Source of the DNA: Paracoccaceae bacterium
Lineage (GTDB): Bacteria; Pseudomonadota; Alphaproteobacteria; Rhodobacterales; Rhodobacteraceae
Reading direction: 5' to 3'
NCBI GenBank assembly: GCA_024742695.1
Contig: JANSXY010000010.1
Coordinates: 50,554 to 114,553, forward strand
DNA length: 64,000 nucleotides
Shown piece by piece: positions 25,543 through 34,533 of the stretch. A program made the position numbers and the translations under genes. Numbering within the stretch: position 1 is the stretch's first letter; each line of letters opens with the position of its first letter. A model generated the notes under the pieces. It saw only the letters and a program-made list of their open reading frames with translations, was not told the DNA's origin and ran no database searches.

Positions 25543-26766
25543 ATGCGGATGCTGATTTCCTTCGCCGCACTCTTCCTGTCGGTCGTGCTGCTGCAGCTCG
25601 GCACCGGCGGGGTGGCGCCGCTCGACGCGTTGTCGGGCGTGGCGCTGGGCTTCACCGCGGCCGAGATCGGCCTTCTCGGCTCGGCGCATTTCTTCGGCTT
25701 CTTCCTGGGCTGCTGGTGGGCGCCCCGGCTGATGGGCGCGGTCGGCCATTCCCGCGCCTTCGCCGCCTTCACCGCCGCCGGCACCATCGGGATCATGGCG
25801 CACATGATGGTGCCCGACCCGATCGCATGGGCGGTGCTGCGGATCCTGCCGGGACTGTGCGTGGCGGGCTGCTACACCGTGATCGAGGCCTGGCTGCAGG
25901 CCAAGGTCACGAACGAGACGCGCGGCCGCGCGATGGGCGTCTACCGGGTGGTGGATGTCGGCGGCAACCTCGGCGCGCAGCTGATCATCGCGGTTCTGCC
26001 GCCGGCGGCCTATTTCTCGTACACGCTGCTGGCGATCCTGTGCTGCGCGGCGCTTCTGCCGATCACCGTGACCAAGGCGCAGGAGCCCGAAACCGGCACC
26101 GCGCCCCGGCTGCGGCCGGGCCTGGCGCTGCGGCTGTCGCCGCTGGGATCGGCGGGCGTGGTCGTCGCCGGCGTCACCGGCGCGGCGTTCCGCATGGTCG
26201 GGCCGGTCTACGGGATCGAGGTCGGCCTCGCGCCGGACGCGATCGCGCTGTTCCTCGCGGCCTTCGTCATCGGCGGGGCGGTGGCGCAGTTCCCGGTGGG
26301 CTGGCTGGCCGACAAGTACGACCGCCGCAAGGTGCTGATCGCCCTGTCCGTCGCCGCGACGCTGGCCTGCGGGCTGACGGTGCTGGTGTCCGATGCCGGG
26401 CCGACGGCGGTGTTCGCCGCGGTCATCGTCTTCGGTTTCACGACGATGCCGATCTATTCCGTCTCCACCGCCCATGCGCACGACTTCGCGACCGCCGAGG
26501 AGCGGGTGGAACTGTCGGCGGCGCTGATGTTTCTGTACGCGATCGGGGCGATCGCCTCGCCGGTGATTTCATCCACGCTGATCGCGGCCTACGGGCCCGA
26601 GGCGCTTTTCGTGATGATCTCGCTGGCGCATGTGCTGCTGGTGGTCTTCGGCCTGTTGCGGATGCGCGCCCGCCCCGCGCCCGAGGATCGCACCGCCTAC
26701 GTCTACACGCCGCGCACCTCGTTCACGCTTGGCAAGCTGACGGCCCGGCTGCGCGAACGACGCTAG
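25543..26766 (+). CDS. MFS transporter (YcaD-like)
   Basis: A 407-residue major facilitator protein with 12 predicted helices. The loop 2-3 region and the helix-4/5 motif RILPGLCVAGCYTVIEAWLQAKV resemble the YcaD/'MFS transporter' group of Rhodobacteraceae, and the central loop reads ADKYDRRKVLIAL in the second half. Exported or imported substrate is unknown. It stands between the ImuA-like gene and metG, all on the plus strand, with an 80-bp gap on the left and 64 bp on the right. Confidence 0.88.
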   Translation: MRMLISFAALFLSVVLLQLGTGGVAPLDALSGVALGFTAAEIGLLGSAHFFGFFLGCWWAPRLMGAVGHSRAFAAFTAAGTIGIMAHMMVPDPIAWAVLRILPGLCVAGCYTVIEAWLQAKVTNETRGRAMGVYRVVDVGGNLGAQLIIAVLPPAAYFSYTLLAILCCAALLPITVTKAQEPETGTAPRLRPGLALRLSPLGSAGVVVAGVTGAAFRMVGPVYGIEVGLAPDAIALFLAAFVIGGAVAQFPVGWLADKYDRRKVLIALSVAATLACGLTVLVSDAGPTAVFAAVIVFGFTTMPIYSVSTAHAHDFATAEERVELSAALMFLYAIGAIASPVISSTLIAAYGPEALFVMISLAHVLLVVFGLLRMRARPAPEDRTAYVYTPRTSFTLGKLTARLRERR

Positions 26767-26830
26767 CGGCAAGGCTCTGGCCCTTGGCCCCGCGCCCGTG
26801 TAGGGAAGGCGCCAAAACCGCACCGGGACG

Positions 26831-28555
26831 ATGGCCATGGCACGGATTCTGATCACCTCCGCGATCCCCTACATCAACGGGATCAAGCATCTGGGCAACC
26901 TCGTCGGCAGCCAGTTGCCCGCCGACCTGATCGCGCGATACCGCCGCGCCCGCGGCGACGAGGTGATGTTCATCTGCGCCACCGACGAACACGGCACCCC
27001 GGCGGAACTGGCCGCCGCGAAGGCCGGCCAGCCGGTGGCCGACTACTGCGCCGAGATGCATGCCGTGCAGAAGGCGCTGTCGGACGGGTTCCGCCTGTCC
27101 TTCGACCATTTCGGCCGCTCCTCCTCGGCCCGCAACCGGGCGCTGACCCAGCATTTCGCCGGCAGGCTGGCCGAGAACGGCTTCATCCGCGAGGTCAGCG
27201 AACGCCAGGTCTATTCGCCCGCCGACGGCCGGTTCCTGCCCGACCGCTACATCGAGGGCACCTGCCCGAACTGCGGTTACGACAAGGCCCGCGGCGACCA
27301 GTGCGAGAATTGCACCAAGCAGCTCGACCCGACCGACCTGATCGAGCCGCGCAGCGCGATTTCCGGCTCCACCGACCTCGAGGTGCGGGAAACCAAGCAC
27401 CTGTACCTGCGCCAGTCGGCGCTCAGGGACGATCTGGAGGCGTGGATCGAGTCGAAGACCGACTGGCCGGTGCTGACCACCTCGATCGCGAAGAAATGGC
27501 TCAACGACGGCGACGGGTTGCAGGACCGCGGCATTACCCGCGACCTCGACTGGGGCGTGCCGGTGAAGAAGGGCGACGAGGACTGGCCGGGGATGGAGGG
27601 CAAGGTCTTCTACGTCTGGTTCGACGCGCCGATCGAGTACATCGCGGCCACCGCCGAATGGGCCGACGCCAACGGGCTGGACGAGGCCGCCTGGCGGCGC
27701 TGGTGGCGCACCGACGAAGGCGCGGGCGACGTCACTTACATCCAGTTCATGGGCAAGGACAACGTGCCGTTCCACACCCTGAGCTTTCCCGCGACGATCA
27801 TGGGCTCGCGCGAGCCGTGGAAGCTGGTCGACTACATCAAGTCGTTCAACTACCTCAACTACGACGGCGGCCAGTTTTCCACCTCGCAGGGACGCGGGGT
27901 GTTCATGGACCAGGCGCTGTCGATCCTGCCGGCGGATTACTGGCGCTGGTGGCTGCTGAGCCATGCGCCGGAAAACTCCGACAGCGAGTTCACCTGGGAA
28001 AACTTCCAGGCCAGCGTGAACAAGGACCTGGCCGACGTTCTGGGCAACTTCGTGAGCCGGGTGACCAAGTTCTGCCGCTCCAAGTTCGGCGAGGAGGTGC
28101 CCGCCGGCGGCCGGACCGGCGAGCGCGCCGCGGCGCTGATCGAGGAGTTGATAGACCGCATCCGCGCCTACGAGGGCCACATGGACGCGATGGAGGTCCG
28201 CAAGGCGGCCGGCGAGTTGCGCGCGATCTGGGTCGCCGGAAACGAGTACCTGCAATCCGCCGCGCCCTGGTCGGTCGTCAAGGAAGACCCGGAGCGGGCG
28301 GCGGCGATGGTGCGGCTGGCGCTGAACCTGATCCGCGTCTACGCGGTCCTGTCGGAACCCTTCATCCCCGATGCCGCCGCCGCGATGCTGGCCGCGCTCG
28401 GCACCGATGACAGGTCATGGCCCGAGGACGTGCCCGCCGCGCTGGCCGCGCTGCCGCCGGGCCATGCCTTCGCCACGCCCGACGTGCTGTTTCGCAAGAT
28501 CGCCGACGAGGAACGCGAAGAGTGGCAGGCGCGCTTCGCCGGGGTGCGGACCTAG
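26831..28555 (+). CDS. metG: Methionyl-tRNA synthetase
   Basis: A 574-residue class I aminoacyl-tRNA synthetase that charges tRNA-Met. The HIGH-type motif is HLGN (residues 20-23), a zinc knuckle [17 protein letters not shown] is present, and the KMSKS position reads FSTSQGRG, a variant seen in one MetRS subgroup. No C-terminal EMAP/Trbp111 domain is fused. Start may be MAMARIL (26831) or MARIL (26837). It converges with the cold-shock gene across a hairpin terminator. Confidence 0.95.
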   Translation: MAMARILITSAIPYINGIKHLGNLVGSQLPADLIARYRRARGDEVMFICATDEHGTPAELAAAKAGQPVADYCAEMHAVQKALSDGFRLSFDHFGRSSSARNRALTQHFAGRLAENGFIREVSERQVYSPADGRFLPDRYIEGTCPNCGYDKARGDQCENCTKQLDPTDLIEPRSAISGSTDLEVRETKHLYLRQSALRDDLEAWIESKTDWPVLTTSIAKKWLNDGDGLQDRGITRDLDWGVPVKKGDEDWPGMEGKVFYVWFDAPIEYIAATAEWADANGLDEAAWRRWWRTDEGAGDVTYIQFMGKDNVPFHTLSFPATIMGSREPWKLVDYIKSFNYLNYDGGQFSTSQGRGVFMDQALSILPADYWRWWLLSHAPENSDSEFTWENFQASVNKDLADVLGNFVSRVTKFCRSKFGEEVPAGGRTGERAAALIEELIDRIRAYEGHMDAMEVRKAAGELRAIWVAGNEYLQSAAPWSVVKEDPERAAAMVRLALNLIRVYAVLSEPFIPDAAAAMLAALGTDDRSWPEDVPAALAALPPGHAFATPDVLFRKIADEEREEWQARFAGVRT

Positions 28556-28562
28556 GATACGA

Positions 28563-28592
28563 AACGGGGCGCGCCCTGCGGCACGCCCCGTT
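28563..28592. terminator. Bidirectional hairpin terminator between metG and the cold-shock gene
   Basis: AACGGGGCG (28563-28571) and CGCCCCGTT (28584-28592) form a perfect 9-bp stem with a 12-nt loop. It sits between two convergent genes, 8 bp after the metG stop. No long T tract follows in either direction, so it may work with Rho or as an RNA 3'-end stabiliser. Confidence 0.65.
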
Positions 28593-28612
28593 CCGTCGAA
28601 TTCCCGAAAGGC

Positions 28613-28819
28613 TCAGGCGAGTTCGATGTTCGTCGCGCTTTCGCGGCCGTCGCGGCCCGCCTCGATGTCGAAGGTCACCTTCTGACCGTCGCGCAACTCG
28701 CGGATGCCCGCACGTTCCACGGCGGAGATGTGGACGAACACGTCCTTCTTGCCCCCGTCCGGGGCGATGAAGCCGTAACCCTTGGTGGTGTTGAACCATT
28801 TCACGCTGCCGGTGGCCAT
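28613..28819 (-). CDS. Cold-shock (CspA-family) protein
   Basis: A 68-residue single CSD protein. The RNA-binding motifs [15 protein letters not shown] (RNP1) and DVFVHISAV (RNP2) are intact. It binds single-stranded RNA/DNA and may act as an RNA chaperone. The start at 28819 (MATGSV) is standard for alphaproteobacterial Csp; MRM, two codons earlier, is less likely. A ~210-bp non-coding stretch separates it from the upstream same-strand gene and could hold its promoter and a structured leader. Confidence 0.95.
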   Translation of the reverse strand: MATGSVKWFNTTKGYGFIAPDGGKKDVFVHISAVERAGIRELRDGQKVTFDIEAGRDGRESATNIELA

Positions 28820-29029
28820 GCGCATGTCTCCTTCAAGTGATACCGCCCGCGGAAGTGCGGCGGTCCGGCGCAGTCAAGACGATCGAAGAACTGCAGCCGT
28901 TGAGGGGACAGTGGTCGGTCGAAAGTACGTCGCTCGCGCAATATGGGTGCGCGAGCCCAAAAACGCAAGGATGAACTCGAGCCATCGCGAGTCCGCCGGC
29001 CCGCCGCGCCGCGGCCCCGACCGGGCCGG

Positions 29030-29899
29030 TCACTCCACCGCGTATTCGAACAGGCGCGACTCCGCGCCATCGTCATTGACGATGAACAGGCGGGTGCCGT
29101 CCGCCGACAGGGCCACGCCCTCGGCATTGTGAACCTCGCGCCGCCGGTCGCCGTCAAGCCAGACCAGCGGATAGCCGATCGCCCGGCCCGCCGCGGGATC
29201 GAACAGGAACACCCGCCGCCCGGTGTCACTGCTGATCCAGAACGCGTCGCGCACAGGGTCGTGGGCGATACCCGAGACATCCAGACGGTCGTCCCCGGTA
29301 TCGTCGTCCAGGAAACCGAGATCGGCGGACAGGATCATGGCGCTGCGGATCGTCGACAGGTCCGCCGACAGGTCCATCATCAGCCGTGGCGCGTTTTCCT
29401 TGAGCACGACGACCCGGTCGGCGCCGGGCACGACCGTGATGCCCTCCAGCCCGTCGGTGTCCTCGCCGGCCGCCCAGAGGCTCGCGATCGCGGCGAAGCC
29501 CGCCATCCGCTCCAGTGGGAAGCGCCGCACCTTCGCGCCATCGCCGAGGTCGAGCGTGACCAGCTCGCGCGCCTCCTCGCGCACCATCAGAACCCGTTGG
29601 CCGACAGCGTCCAGCGCCACGCCCTCCAGCCCGTCGATCCGCTTGGCCAGCTTCAGGCGATCCGCCAGCCGGCCATCGGGCGCCAGGGTATACAGCGCGT
29701 GACTATCGTCGCTCACCGACAGGAACGCGCGCCCATCGGCCAGCAGGGCAAGGCCGGACGGTTCGTCGAACCCGGCCGCCCGGTCGGCGATCGGTACCGA
29801 TCCCACGAAGCGCAGCACCGGGGCCTCGTCGGCGACGGCGCGGGCGGGCGACAGCGCCGCGGCCGCGACGAGACCGGCGGCGGCGAGGCTATTCCACAT
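29030..29899 (-). CDS. Exported propeller-like protein (SdiA-regulated/YjiK- or esterase-like phytase-type)
   Basis: A 289-residue protein with an N-terminal signal peptide (~1-24, cleavage near AVADEAP). It then shows repeated segments of the form EPSGLALLADGRAFLSVSDD, GLEGVALD, DGLEGITVVPG and NAEGVALSADGTRLFIVNDD. These are typical of the YjiK/'SdiA-regulated' and 'esterase-like activity of phytase' beta-propellers. It is probably periplasmic; the ligand or activity is unknown. Its start overlaps the DUF4956-like gene by 11 bp, making it the last gene of a five-gene operon that also encodes phosphatase- and kinase-like exported proteins. Confidence 0.72.
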   Translation of the reverse strand: MWNSLAAAGLVAAAALSPARAVADEAPVLRFVGSVPIADRAAGFDEPSGLALLADGRAFLSVSDDSHALYTLAPDGRLADRLKLAKRIDGLEGVALDAVGQRVLMVREEARELVTLDLGDGAKVRRFPLERMAGFAAIASLWAAGEDTDGLEGITVVPGADRVVVLKENAPRLMMDLSADLSTIRSAMILSADLGFLDDDTGDDRLDVSGIAHDPVRDAFWISSDTGRRVFLFDPAAGRAIGYPLVWLDGDRRREVHNAEGVALSADGTRLFIVNDDGAESRLFEYAVE

Positions 29900-30689
29900 G
29901 CCAGTCCTCGATCGGCGCGCGCGCGGTGGCCTTGATCCCCGCCAGCCGATCGGCCAGGTCGCTCATCCCGAGGCCGGGGCGGCCGCGCAGCACCAACGAC
30001 ACCACCGGCTTGAACTTCGCCTTGTGCGTGCCGAGCGCGGTGAACCCGTCTTCCCGCAGCGCCTCCGTGAGCCTGTCGACGCAGCGCTGGACATCCTTCT
30101 TGTCGCTGAACTTGACCTCGACCTCGAACGTCGGCTGGCGCCCGAAGGCGTAGATCGCCAGCCAGCCGATCAGGGTGGCGAAGAAGGCGATCACCGGTAG
30201 GTCCAGCCCCACGGTCAGCCCCAGAAGGGTCATCAGGATCAGCCGCGTCGTGTCGGCGGTCGAGGTCGCATCGGACCGGAAGCGCAGCAGCCCGCCCATG
30301 CCGAAGATCACGAAGCCGATGATGTAGCCGTGGTGCAGCACCAGGAACCCCACGGTCATCCCGATCAGCCCGTAAAGGAACAGCGTGCGCGGGCGCTCGT
30401 AGTCGGCCCGCGTGCGCCGGTTGGCCAGGTTCACCGGATGCAGGCTGATCGCCAGCGTCAGCACGGCGATCTCGGCAAGCGCGAGGGCGAAATCCAGCAT
30501 CTCGGTGACGTTGGTGATCTGTGTCCATCCCCGGCCGCGAAGTTCGAGGTTGGGCAGGATCGTGAGGCCGCCGTCCGAGACTTGCGCCGCCGCGGCCGAT
30601 CCGGCCACGCAGAGGGCCAGTCCCAGCGCCCAGCGGGACCAGGAGGATCGGTGAGGGGCGGTTCGGGCGGGGCGGGTGCGGATGGTCAT
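29889..30689 (-). CDS. DUF4956-like membrane protein
   Basis: A 266-residue protein. An N-terminal signal or first helix (~18-36) is followed by three or four further helices between ~65 and 170, including LVLHHGYIIGFVIFGMGGLLRFRSDA, then a ~95-residue cytoplasmic ferredoxin-like domain (VEVKFSDKKDVQRCVDRL onward). The helix with GLLRFRS and the following TAD-type loop resemble DUF4956 and, more distantly, MgtC-like proteins. DUF4956 proteins are reported next to CotH-kinase and VTC/polyphosphate-type genes, which fits the kinase-like neighbour here. The C-terminus overlaps the next gene by 11 bp. Family call by eye, moderate. Confidence 0.68.
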   Translation of the reverse strand: MTIRTRPARTAPHRSSWSRWALGLALCVAGSAAAAQVSDGGLTILPNLELRGRGWTQITNVTEMLDFALALAEIAVLTLAISLHPVNLANRRTRADYERPRTLFLYGLIGMTVGFLVLHHGYIIGFVIFGMGGLLRFRSDATSTADTTRLILMTLLGLTVGLDLPVIAFFATLIGWLAIYAFGRQPTFEVEVKFSDKKDVQRCVDRLTEALREDGFTALGTHKAKFKPVVSLVLRGRPGLGMSDLADRLAGIKATARAPIEDWHVE

Positions 30690-30771
30690 GGTTTCCTCGG
30701 TCGATCTGCGGTCGGTCAAGCCTGTCGCCCCGGCTGGCGCGGCGTCGATCCCGGGCGCGAAGCCCGGCCGG

Positions 30772-31737
30772 TCAGCGGGCGGCGCGGACATTCGGAAGCT
30801 CCGCGCGGTCAAGCCTGACAAGCGCGCCCGCCGCCCCCGCCATGCGCGGCGGCAGCGTCGCAAGGTCGACGGTTTCGCGAAAGCCGGGGCCGTGACGACC
30901 GGCAACGGTGATCGTTCCTGCCTCGTCGATCTCCAGCAGCACGAAACCCGGATCGCTCGTCTCCGACGCGCCGACGAGGCGGCGCGGGCCGGAGCCCAGG
31001 CAGGCGACCGAGACGAAGGCGGTGCCCCGCGCGGCGCCGGGATAGAAGGCGTGGTGATGCCCGGCCAGGTGCAGATCGACGCCAAGATCGGCGAACAGCG
31101 CCGCCAGCGCGGGATCCTGGGTTACCTGGGTTTCGCGGCCCTGGGCGATCGGCCACATCGGCAGGTGGCTGAACACCACGCGCGCCCGCGCCGGGCCGGC
31201 CATGACACCGGGCAGCCATCGGGTCTGGCCGGGGTCCAGCCGCCCCACGCGGGTCGCGTCGAGACCGGCGAAGACAACCCCGTCCAGCACGAAGGCGTAG
31301 TGAAACGGATAGGCGCGCGCATCGATCCAGTCCACCGCAGGCGGCCGGTCGCGCCATTCCTCGGCGAAGATCCGGCGCTCGGCCTCGAACCCCGGATAGG
31401 CCGAGGCATCGTGATTGCCCGGCGTCACCGCCAGCGGGATTCCCGCGGCGGCCAGCGGATCGCTGACCTCGCGGTGAAAGGCGCGCCACATCGCGCGCAC
31501 CTCCGCCTCGCCCAGCGCCGGGCGGCGCTGGCCGGCCACCATGTCGCCCGCCGAGATCACCAGGTCCGGCCGGAGCGCGATGATCGCCGCCACCGCCTCG
31601 GCCACCCGCGGTTGGTACTCGACCGATCCGTAGGATCCGTTCAGGTCCGAAATCACGGCGATCCGCAGGGGCGCCGCCAGCGCGGAGCCGGCGGCGAGGG
31701 TCAGCAGGACAAGGACGGCAAGAAGCCTAGCTGCCAT
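30772..31737 (-). CDS. Exported calcineurin-like metallophosphoesterase
   Basis: A 321-residue protein with a signal peptide (~1-22, ending SALA/APL). The metallophosphoesterase motifs occur in order: VISDLNG (D-x-N variant of D-x-H), SAGDMV (GD), TPGNHD (GNHD), FSHLPMWP (H) and LAGHHHAFY (GHxH). The dinuclear metal site looks complete apart from Asn for His in the first motif. It should hydrolyse a phosphomono- or diester in the periplasm. Its start overlaps the kinase-like gene by 11 bp; 82 bp separate it from the DUF4956-like gene. Confidence 0.88.
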   Translation of the reverse strand: MAARLLAVLVLLTLAAGSALAAPLRIAVISDLNGSYGSVEYQPRVAEAVAAIIALRPDLVISAGDMVAGQRRPALGEAEVRAMWRAFHREVSDPLAAAGIPLAVTPGNHDASAYPGFEAERRIFAEEWRDRPPAVDWIDARAYPFHYAFVLDGVVFAGLDATRVGRLDPGQTRWLPGVMAGPARARVVFSHLPMWPIAQGRETQVTQDPALAALFADLGVDLHLAGHHHAFYPGAARGTAFVSVACLGSGPRRLVGASETSDPGFVLLEIDEAGTITVAGRHGPGFRETVDLATLPPRMAGAAGALVRLDRAELPNVRAAR

Positions 31738-33157
31738 CGCAAGGCACGTCTTCGGCACCCGAGTCACCGGTTTCGAGGAAGTGCCTGGGGTTGAGGTCGA
31801 AGATCAGGTCGCCGCGTTCGCAACTGGCCCGCAGGATGCCCGCGGCCAGGGCGGTATTCCTGACGATCTGTTCGATCTGCCCGCTCTCCAGGCCAAGGCT
31901 GTCCGCCGTCCAGCGGTACACCGGCCCCTGCGCCTGAAGATCGGCGTCGAGCGCGATCAGCCGCCGGTACACACCGCCGTCGAAATGCCGCAGCTTTTCC
32001 AGCATCTCGGTGGTCTTGGCGAAATTGGCGTATTGCACGCGGCCGCCGGCGTCGTTGTCGTTGAGGTTGGTGCGGCGCAGCAAGAGCGCATCGGCGGGCA
32101 CGGTGCCGTCCGCCGGCGCGTGATGCTTGGCCTTCTTGTGCTTCGCCTTGCCGTCCTCGACCCAGTAGTAATAGGGCGTGAAGTCGATGTTGCCGACCCG
32201 GTCCTGCTGGCTGAAGATGAAGTCGAGCAGCACGATCTCGGTCAGCTCGCGCATCCAGTAGGCCATCTGCTGGGGCGGCACGTCGTCGCCAAGATCCTTG
32301 CGGATCGTGCTGTCCTTGCGGCCTTCGGCCAGCCCCTCGGCGATTGCCTGTTCAAGCGGCAGGGACGAGCGCAGGGCGAGGAAGGCGGGCGTCTGCTGGA
32401 AGTCGAGGTTCTGGCCCTTGCCCCAGCCGGACTTGCGGGTGCCGTTGATCTCGGATCCGTAGCGATGGCCGGGGCTGTCCAGCAGCACGCCGTAGATCTG
32501 CTTGCGGTCGGCGGTGAACAGCTCGTCCGTGGGCTTGTAGCCTGCGGGGTTTTCGTCGGCCGCGACGAGGTGACGCCAGCCCTCGTGGTTCATTCGCCCG
32601 GTATGGCCGGAGATCGCCAGACCCCGGTTCGCCACCTCGTCGAGATGGGCGCGCGAATCCATCGACCGCCAGACCGCGACCGGCACCATCACCGCCATGT
32701 CGAAATAGCGCGAGTAGTGGTAGTAGAGCAGCGAGGATTGCGAGAACGTGCCGCTGGTGCCCGACTGGTTCATCGTGACCTTGAACTTCGCAAGATCGTC
32801 GGCGGCCAGATCCTTGGCGGACTTGCCCTCCGGGCAGGCGTTGCGCTGGAACCCGGCGCGGTCGTTCGCATAGGGGCCCGACGAGATGTCGTAGACCATC
32901 ATGCCCGGACTCGTGCTCCAGGTCTTGGGGCACAGCGCGATATCGGCGGCGTAGAAGTCGATCGCGCAATAGGCCTCTTCCTGCTCGGCGTCGTCCTTCG
33001 AATAGTCGCCGCCGGGTATCGGCGCGATCCGCACGCAGCGTTCGGCCAGACCGTTGGGGCTGGTGTGCAGCGCCTCTTCCCCGATCACGGCATCCGAGGC
33101 GGCGGCAGCCTGCGCGGCCACCAGCGCGACGGCGGCAAGGACACAAAGGTTCTTCAT
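31727..33157 (-). CDS. Exported protein with kinase-like catalytic-loop motif; otherwise unrecognised
   Basis: A 476-residue protein with a signal peptide (~1-20, AQAAAA/SD). I know no family for it. Residues 309-336 contain LLDFIFSQQDRVGN followed by a Tyr-rich strand, and NLNDNDAGG follows at 364-372. This spacing resembles the catalytic loop and metal-binding loop of HipA, PI4K-II and FAM20/CotH-type kinases (D-R-x-x-N, then a second Asp/Asn cluster). Upstream, KVTMNQSGTSGTFS (126-139) and YYHYSRYFDMAVMVPVAVW could form an N-lobe Lys/Gly segment and following helix. So D319/N323 and D367/D369 are candidate catalytic residues. Cys pairs at 64/76 and elsewhere suggest disulfides. It is flanked by exported phosphatase-like genes. 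Kinase identity is an inference. Confidence 0.7.
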   Translation of the reverse strand: MKNLCVLAAVALVAAQAAAASDAVIGEEALHTSPNGLAERCVRIAPIPGGDYSKDDAEQEEAYCAIDFYAADIALCPKTWSTSPGMMVYDISSGPYANDRAGFQRNACPEGKSAKDLAADDLAKFKVTMNQSGTSGTFSQSSLLYYHYSRYFDMAVMVPVAVWRSMDSRAHLDEVANRGLAISGHTGRMNHEGWRHLVAADENPAGYKPTDELFTADRKQIYGVLLDSPGHRYGSEINGTRKSGWGKGQNLDFQQTPAFLALRSSLPLEQAIAEGLAEGRKDSTIRKDLGDDVPPQQMAYWMRELTEIVLLDFIFSQQDRVGNIDFTPYYYWVEDGKAKHKKAKHHAPADGTVPADALLLRRTNLNDNDAGGRVQYANFAKTTEMLEKLRHFDGGVYRRLIALDADLQAQGPVYRWTADSLGLESGQIEQIVRNTALAAGILRASCERGDLIFDLNPRHFLETGDSGAEDVPCDGS

Positions 33158-33173
33158 CTTCTCCGGCTCCCGG

Positions 33174-33842
33174 TCAGTTCGGACAGATCGCGGCCTTCTC
33201 GGCCGCCGAAATCGTCAGCGCCGGATCCTTCCTGAACCCGTCGAACTTCTTGTCGATCCAGGCGTCGCAGCCGCCCGAACAGGGCGCGCCGTTCCGCGCC
33301 TCGTCCCAGTAGGCCTTCGCCCGCGCCTCGGACCAGTCGCAGAACTGCACCAGCGCCATCGCCGACAGCGCGCCCGAGGAATGCACCCCCCACATGCAAT
33401 GCACCAGCACCGGGCCCGATCCGGGGGTGGTGACGGCGGCATGGATCGCCTGCATCACCTCTGCCGGGCGCGAACTGCGGGCGGCGCGGTACTCGAGCGT
33501 GCCGGCCCCGCACCCGGTCGTGCCGTAGTCGGTGTTCTTGCCGAAATCGGCGTAGAAGGCGCCGGAAAACCCGCTTTCGCACAGGGCGGTGCGCTGCGCG
33601 CCGCTCAGGCCGGTGCGGCCCTTGTCGCCGCCCTTGAACCCGGCCCGGTACAAGACCCCCGACAGCACCGGCCGGAAGAACGCCAGCCCGTCTGGCGCCC
33701 CGGCGGTGGCGCGTGCCAGCATCTCGTCCGCGCCGGGGCCGCCCGTCCGCGCCGTGAAATCCTCTGCCGCCGCCGTTCCGATTCCGGCCGCAAGCGCGAC
33801 CGTCGCTGCCAGAAGCCGCATGTCCCGAACCCTCTTCGTCAT
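33174..33842 (-). CDS. Exported dual-specificity/tyrosine phosphatase-like protein with altered P-loop
   Basis: A 222-residue protein with a signal peptide (after MRLLAATVALAAGIGTAAA). The core LYRAGFKGG and VLVHCMWGVHSSGALSAMA resembles DSP/PTP phosphatases, where the P-loop is HCx5R. Here it reads H148-C149-MWGVH-S155: the Cys remains but the phosphate-binding Arg is Ser. It may be a pseudophosphatase, a phosphate-binding sensor or an enzyme with changed chemistry. Additional Cys residues suggest disulfides. Start may be MTKRVRD (33842) or MRLL (33821); the latter gives a cleaner signal peptide. It is the first gene of the operon, 16 bp before the kinase-like gene. Confidence 0.75.
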   Translation of the reverse strand: MTKRVRDMRLLAATVALAAGIGTAAAEDFTARTGGPGADEMLARATAGAPDGLAFFRPVLSGVLYRAGFKGGDKGRTGLSGAQRTALCESGFSGAFYADFGKNTDYGTTGCGAGTLEYRAARSSRPAEVMQAIHAAVTTPGSGPVLVHCMWGVHSSGALSAMALVQFCDWSEARAKAYWDEARNGAPCSGGCDAWIDKKFDGFRKDPALTISAAEKAAICPN

Positions 33843-33987
33843 CGCCCGTTCCCGTCCCGGGTTCACTGTCGCCAAAGCGTCGATCGCGCCGCGCGCACGG
33901 CGGCCCGGCCCGGTGCCGCGGTTCCGGGCCGATCGATATGCGCAAGGCGGGCGGGCCGGTTTCCCGGCCAGCCCCGCCGGACCGGCG

Positions 33988-34533
33988 TCAAAGCCGCCCG
34001 TCGCGCAGATTGAACACCGCCCCCGCGCCATCGGTGCCGCAGACCAGATGCCTGTGTCCGGCCGCAAGCTCGATGTAGAAATTGTTCGCTCCTTCCTGGC
34101 CGGCCTTGATGACATGCACGTGATGGCCACTGACGTTCAGGCTGGACGCGACCTCGGTGACGCAGCTGTTCACGGCTTCTGTCGGCACCTTGGTGCCGCC
34201 GATGTTGCTGGTCTTGTAGGCAAGGCGGTTGGAGCGTTCCTTCTGGCCCGCGTCGTAGCCCTGGCTGTAGGCCGCGCTGTTGTGGCGCGAATCGTAGGAT
34301 TCGTTGTGCAGGCCGTCGCGATACCCGCGTTCGAACATCGCCTTGTAGTTGGCATCGGCCTTCGGGGCGTCGTCGCGGTAGTGGTGCTGGTGGTGTGACA
34401 GCGCCGCGATGCCGAGAAGGGCCGCGGCGGCAAGGCCGGCCTTCTGTTCCTCGCTCAGTGCGAAGGCGGGCGCGGCAAGGGCCTGCATCGCGATCAGGGC
34501 CGCCGCAGCGGTCGCCGTTGTTCTCTTCGGCAT
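33988..34533 (-). CDS. Exported hypothetical protein, His/Tyr-rich N-terminal region
   Basis: A 181-residue protein with a signal peptide (~1-25, APAFA/LSEE). The mature N-terminus has AALSHHQHHYRDD, then F-x-x-GYRDG and YSQGYDAG repeats of a kind seen in small periplasmic proteins. A C-terminal ~65-residue domain has two Cys (NSCVTEVAS and HLVCGTDG), probably disulfide-linked. I do not recognise the family. It lies 145 bp upstream of the phosphatase-like gene on the same strand and could share its operon or have its own promoter. Confidence 0.75.
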   Translation of the reverse strand: MPKRTTATAAAALIAMQALAAPAFALSEEQKAGLAAAALLGIAALSHHQHHYRDDAPKADANYKAMFERGYRDGLHNESYDSRHNSAAYSQGYDAGQKERSNRLAYKTSNIGGTKVPTEAVNSCVTEVASSLNVSGHHVHVIKAGQEGANNFYIELAAGHRHLVCGTDGAGAVFNLRDGRL

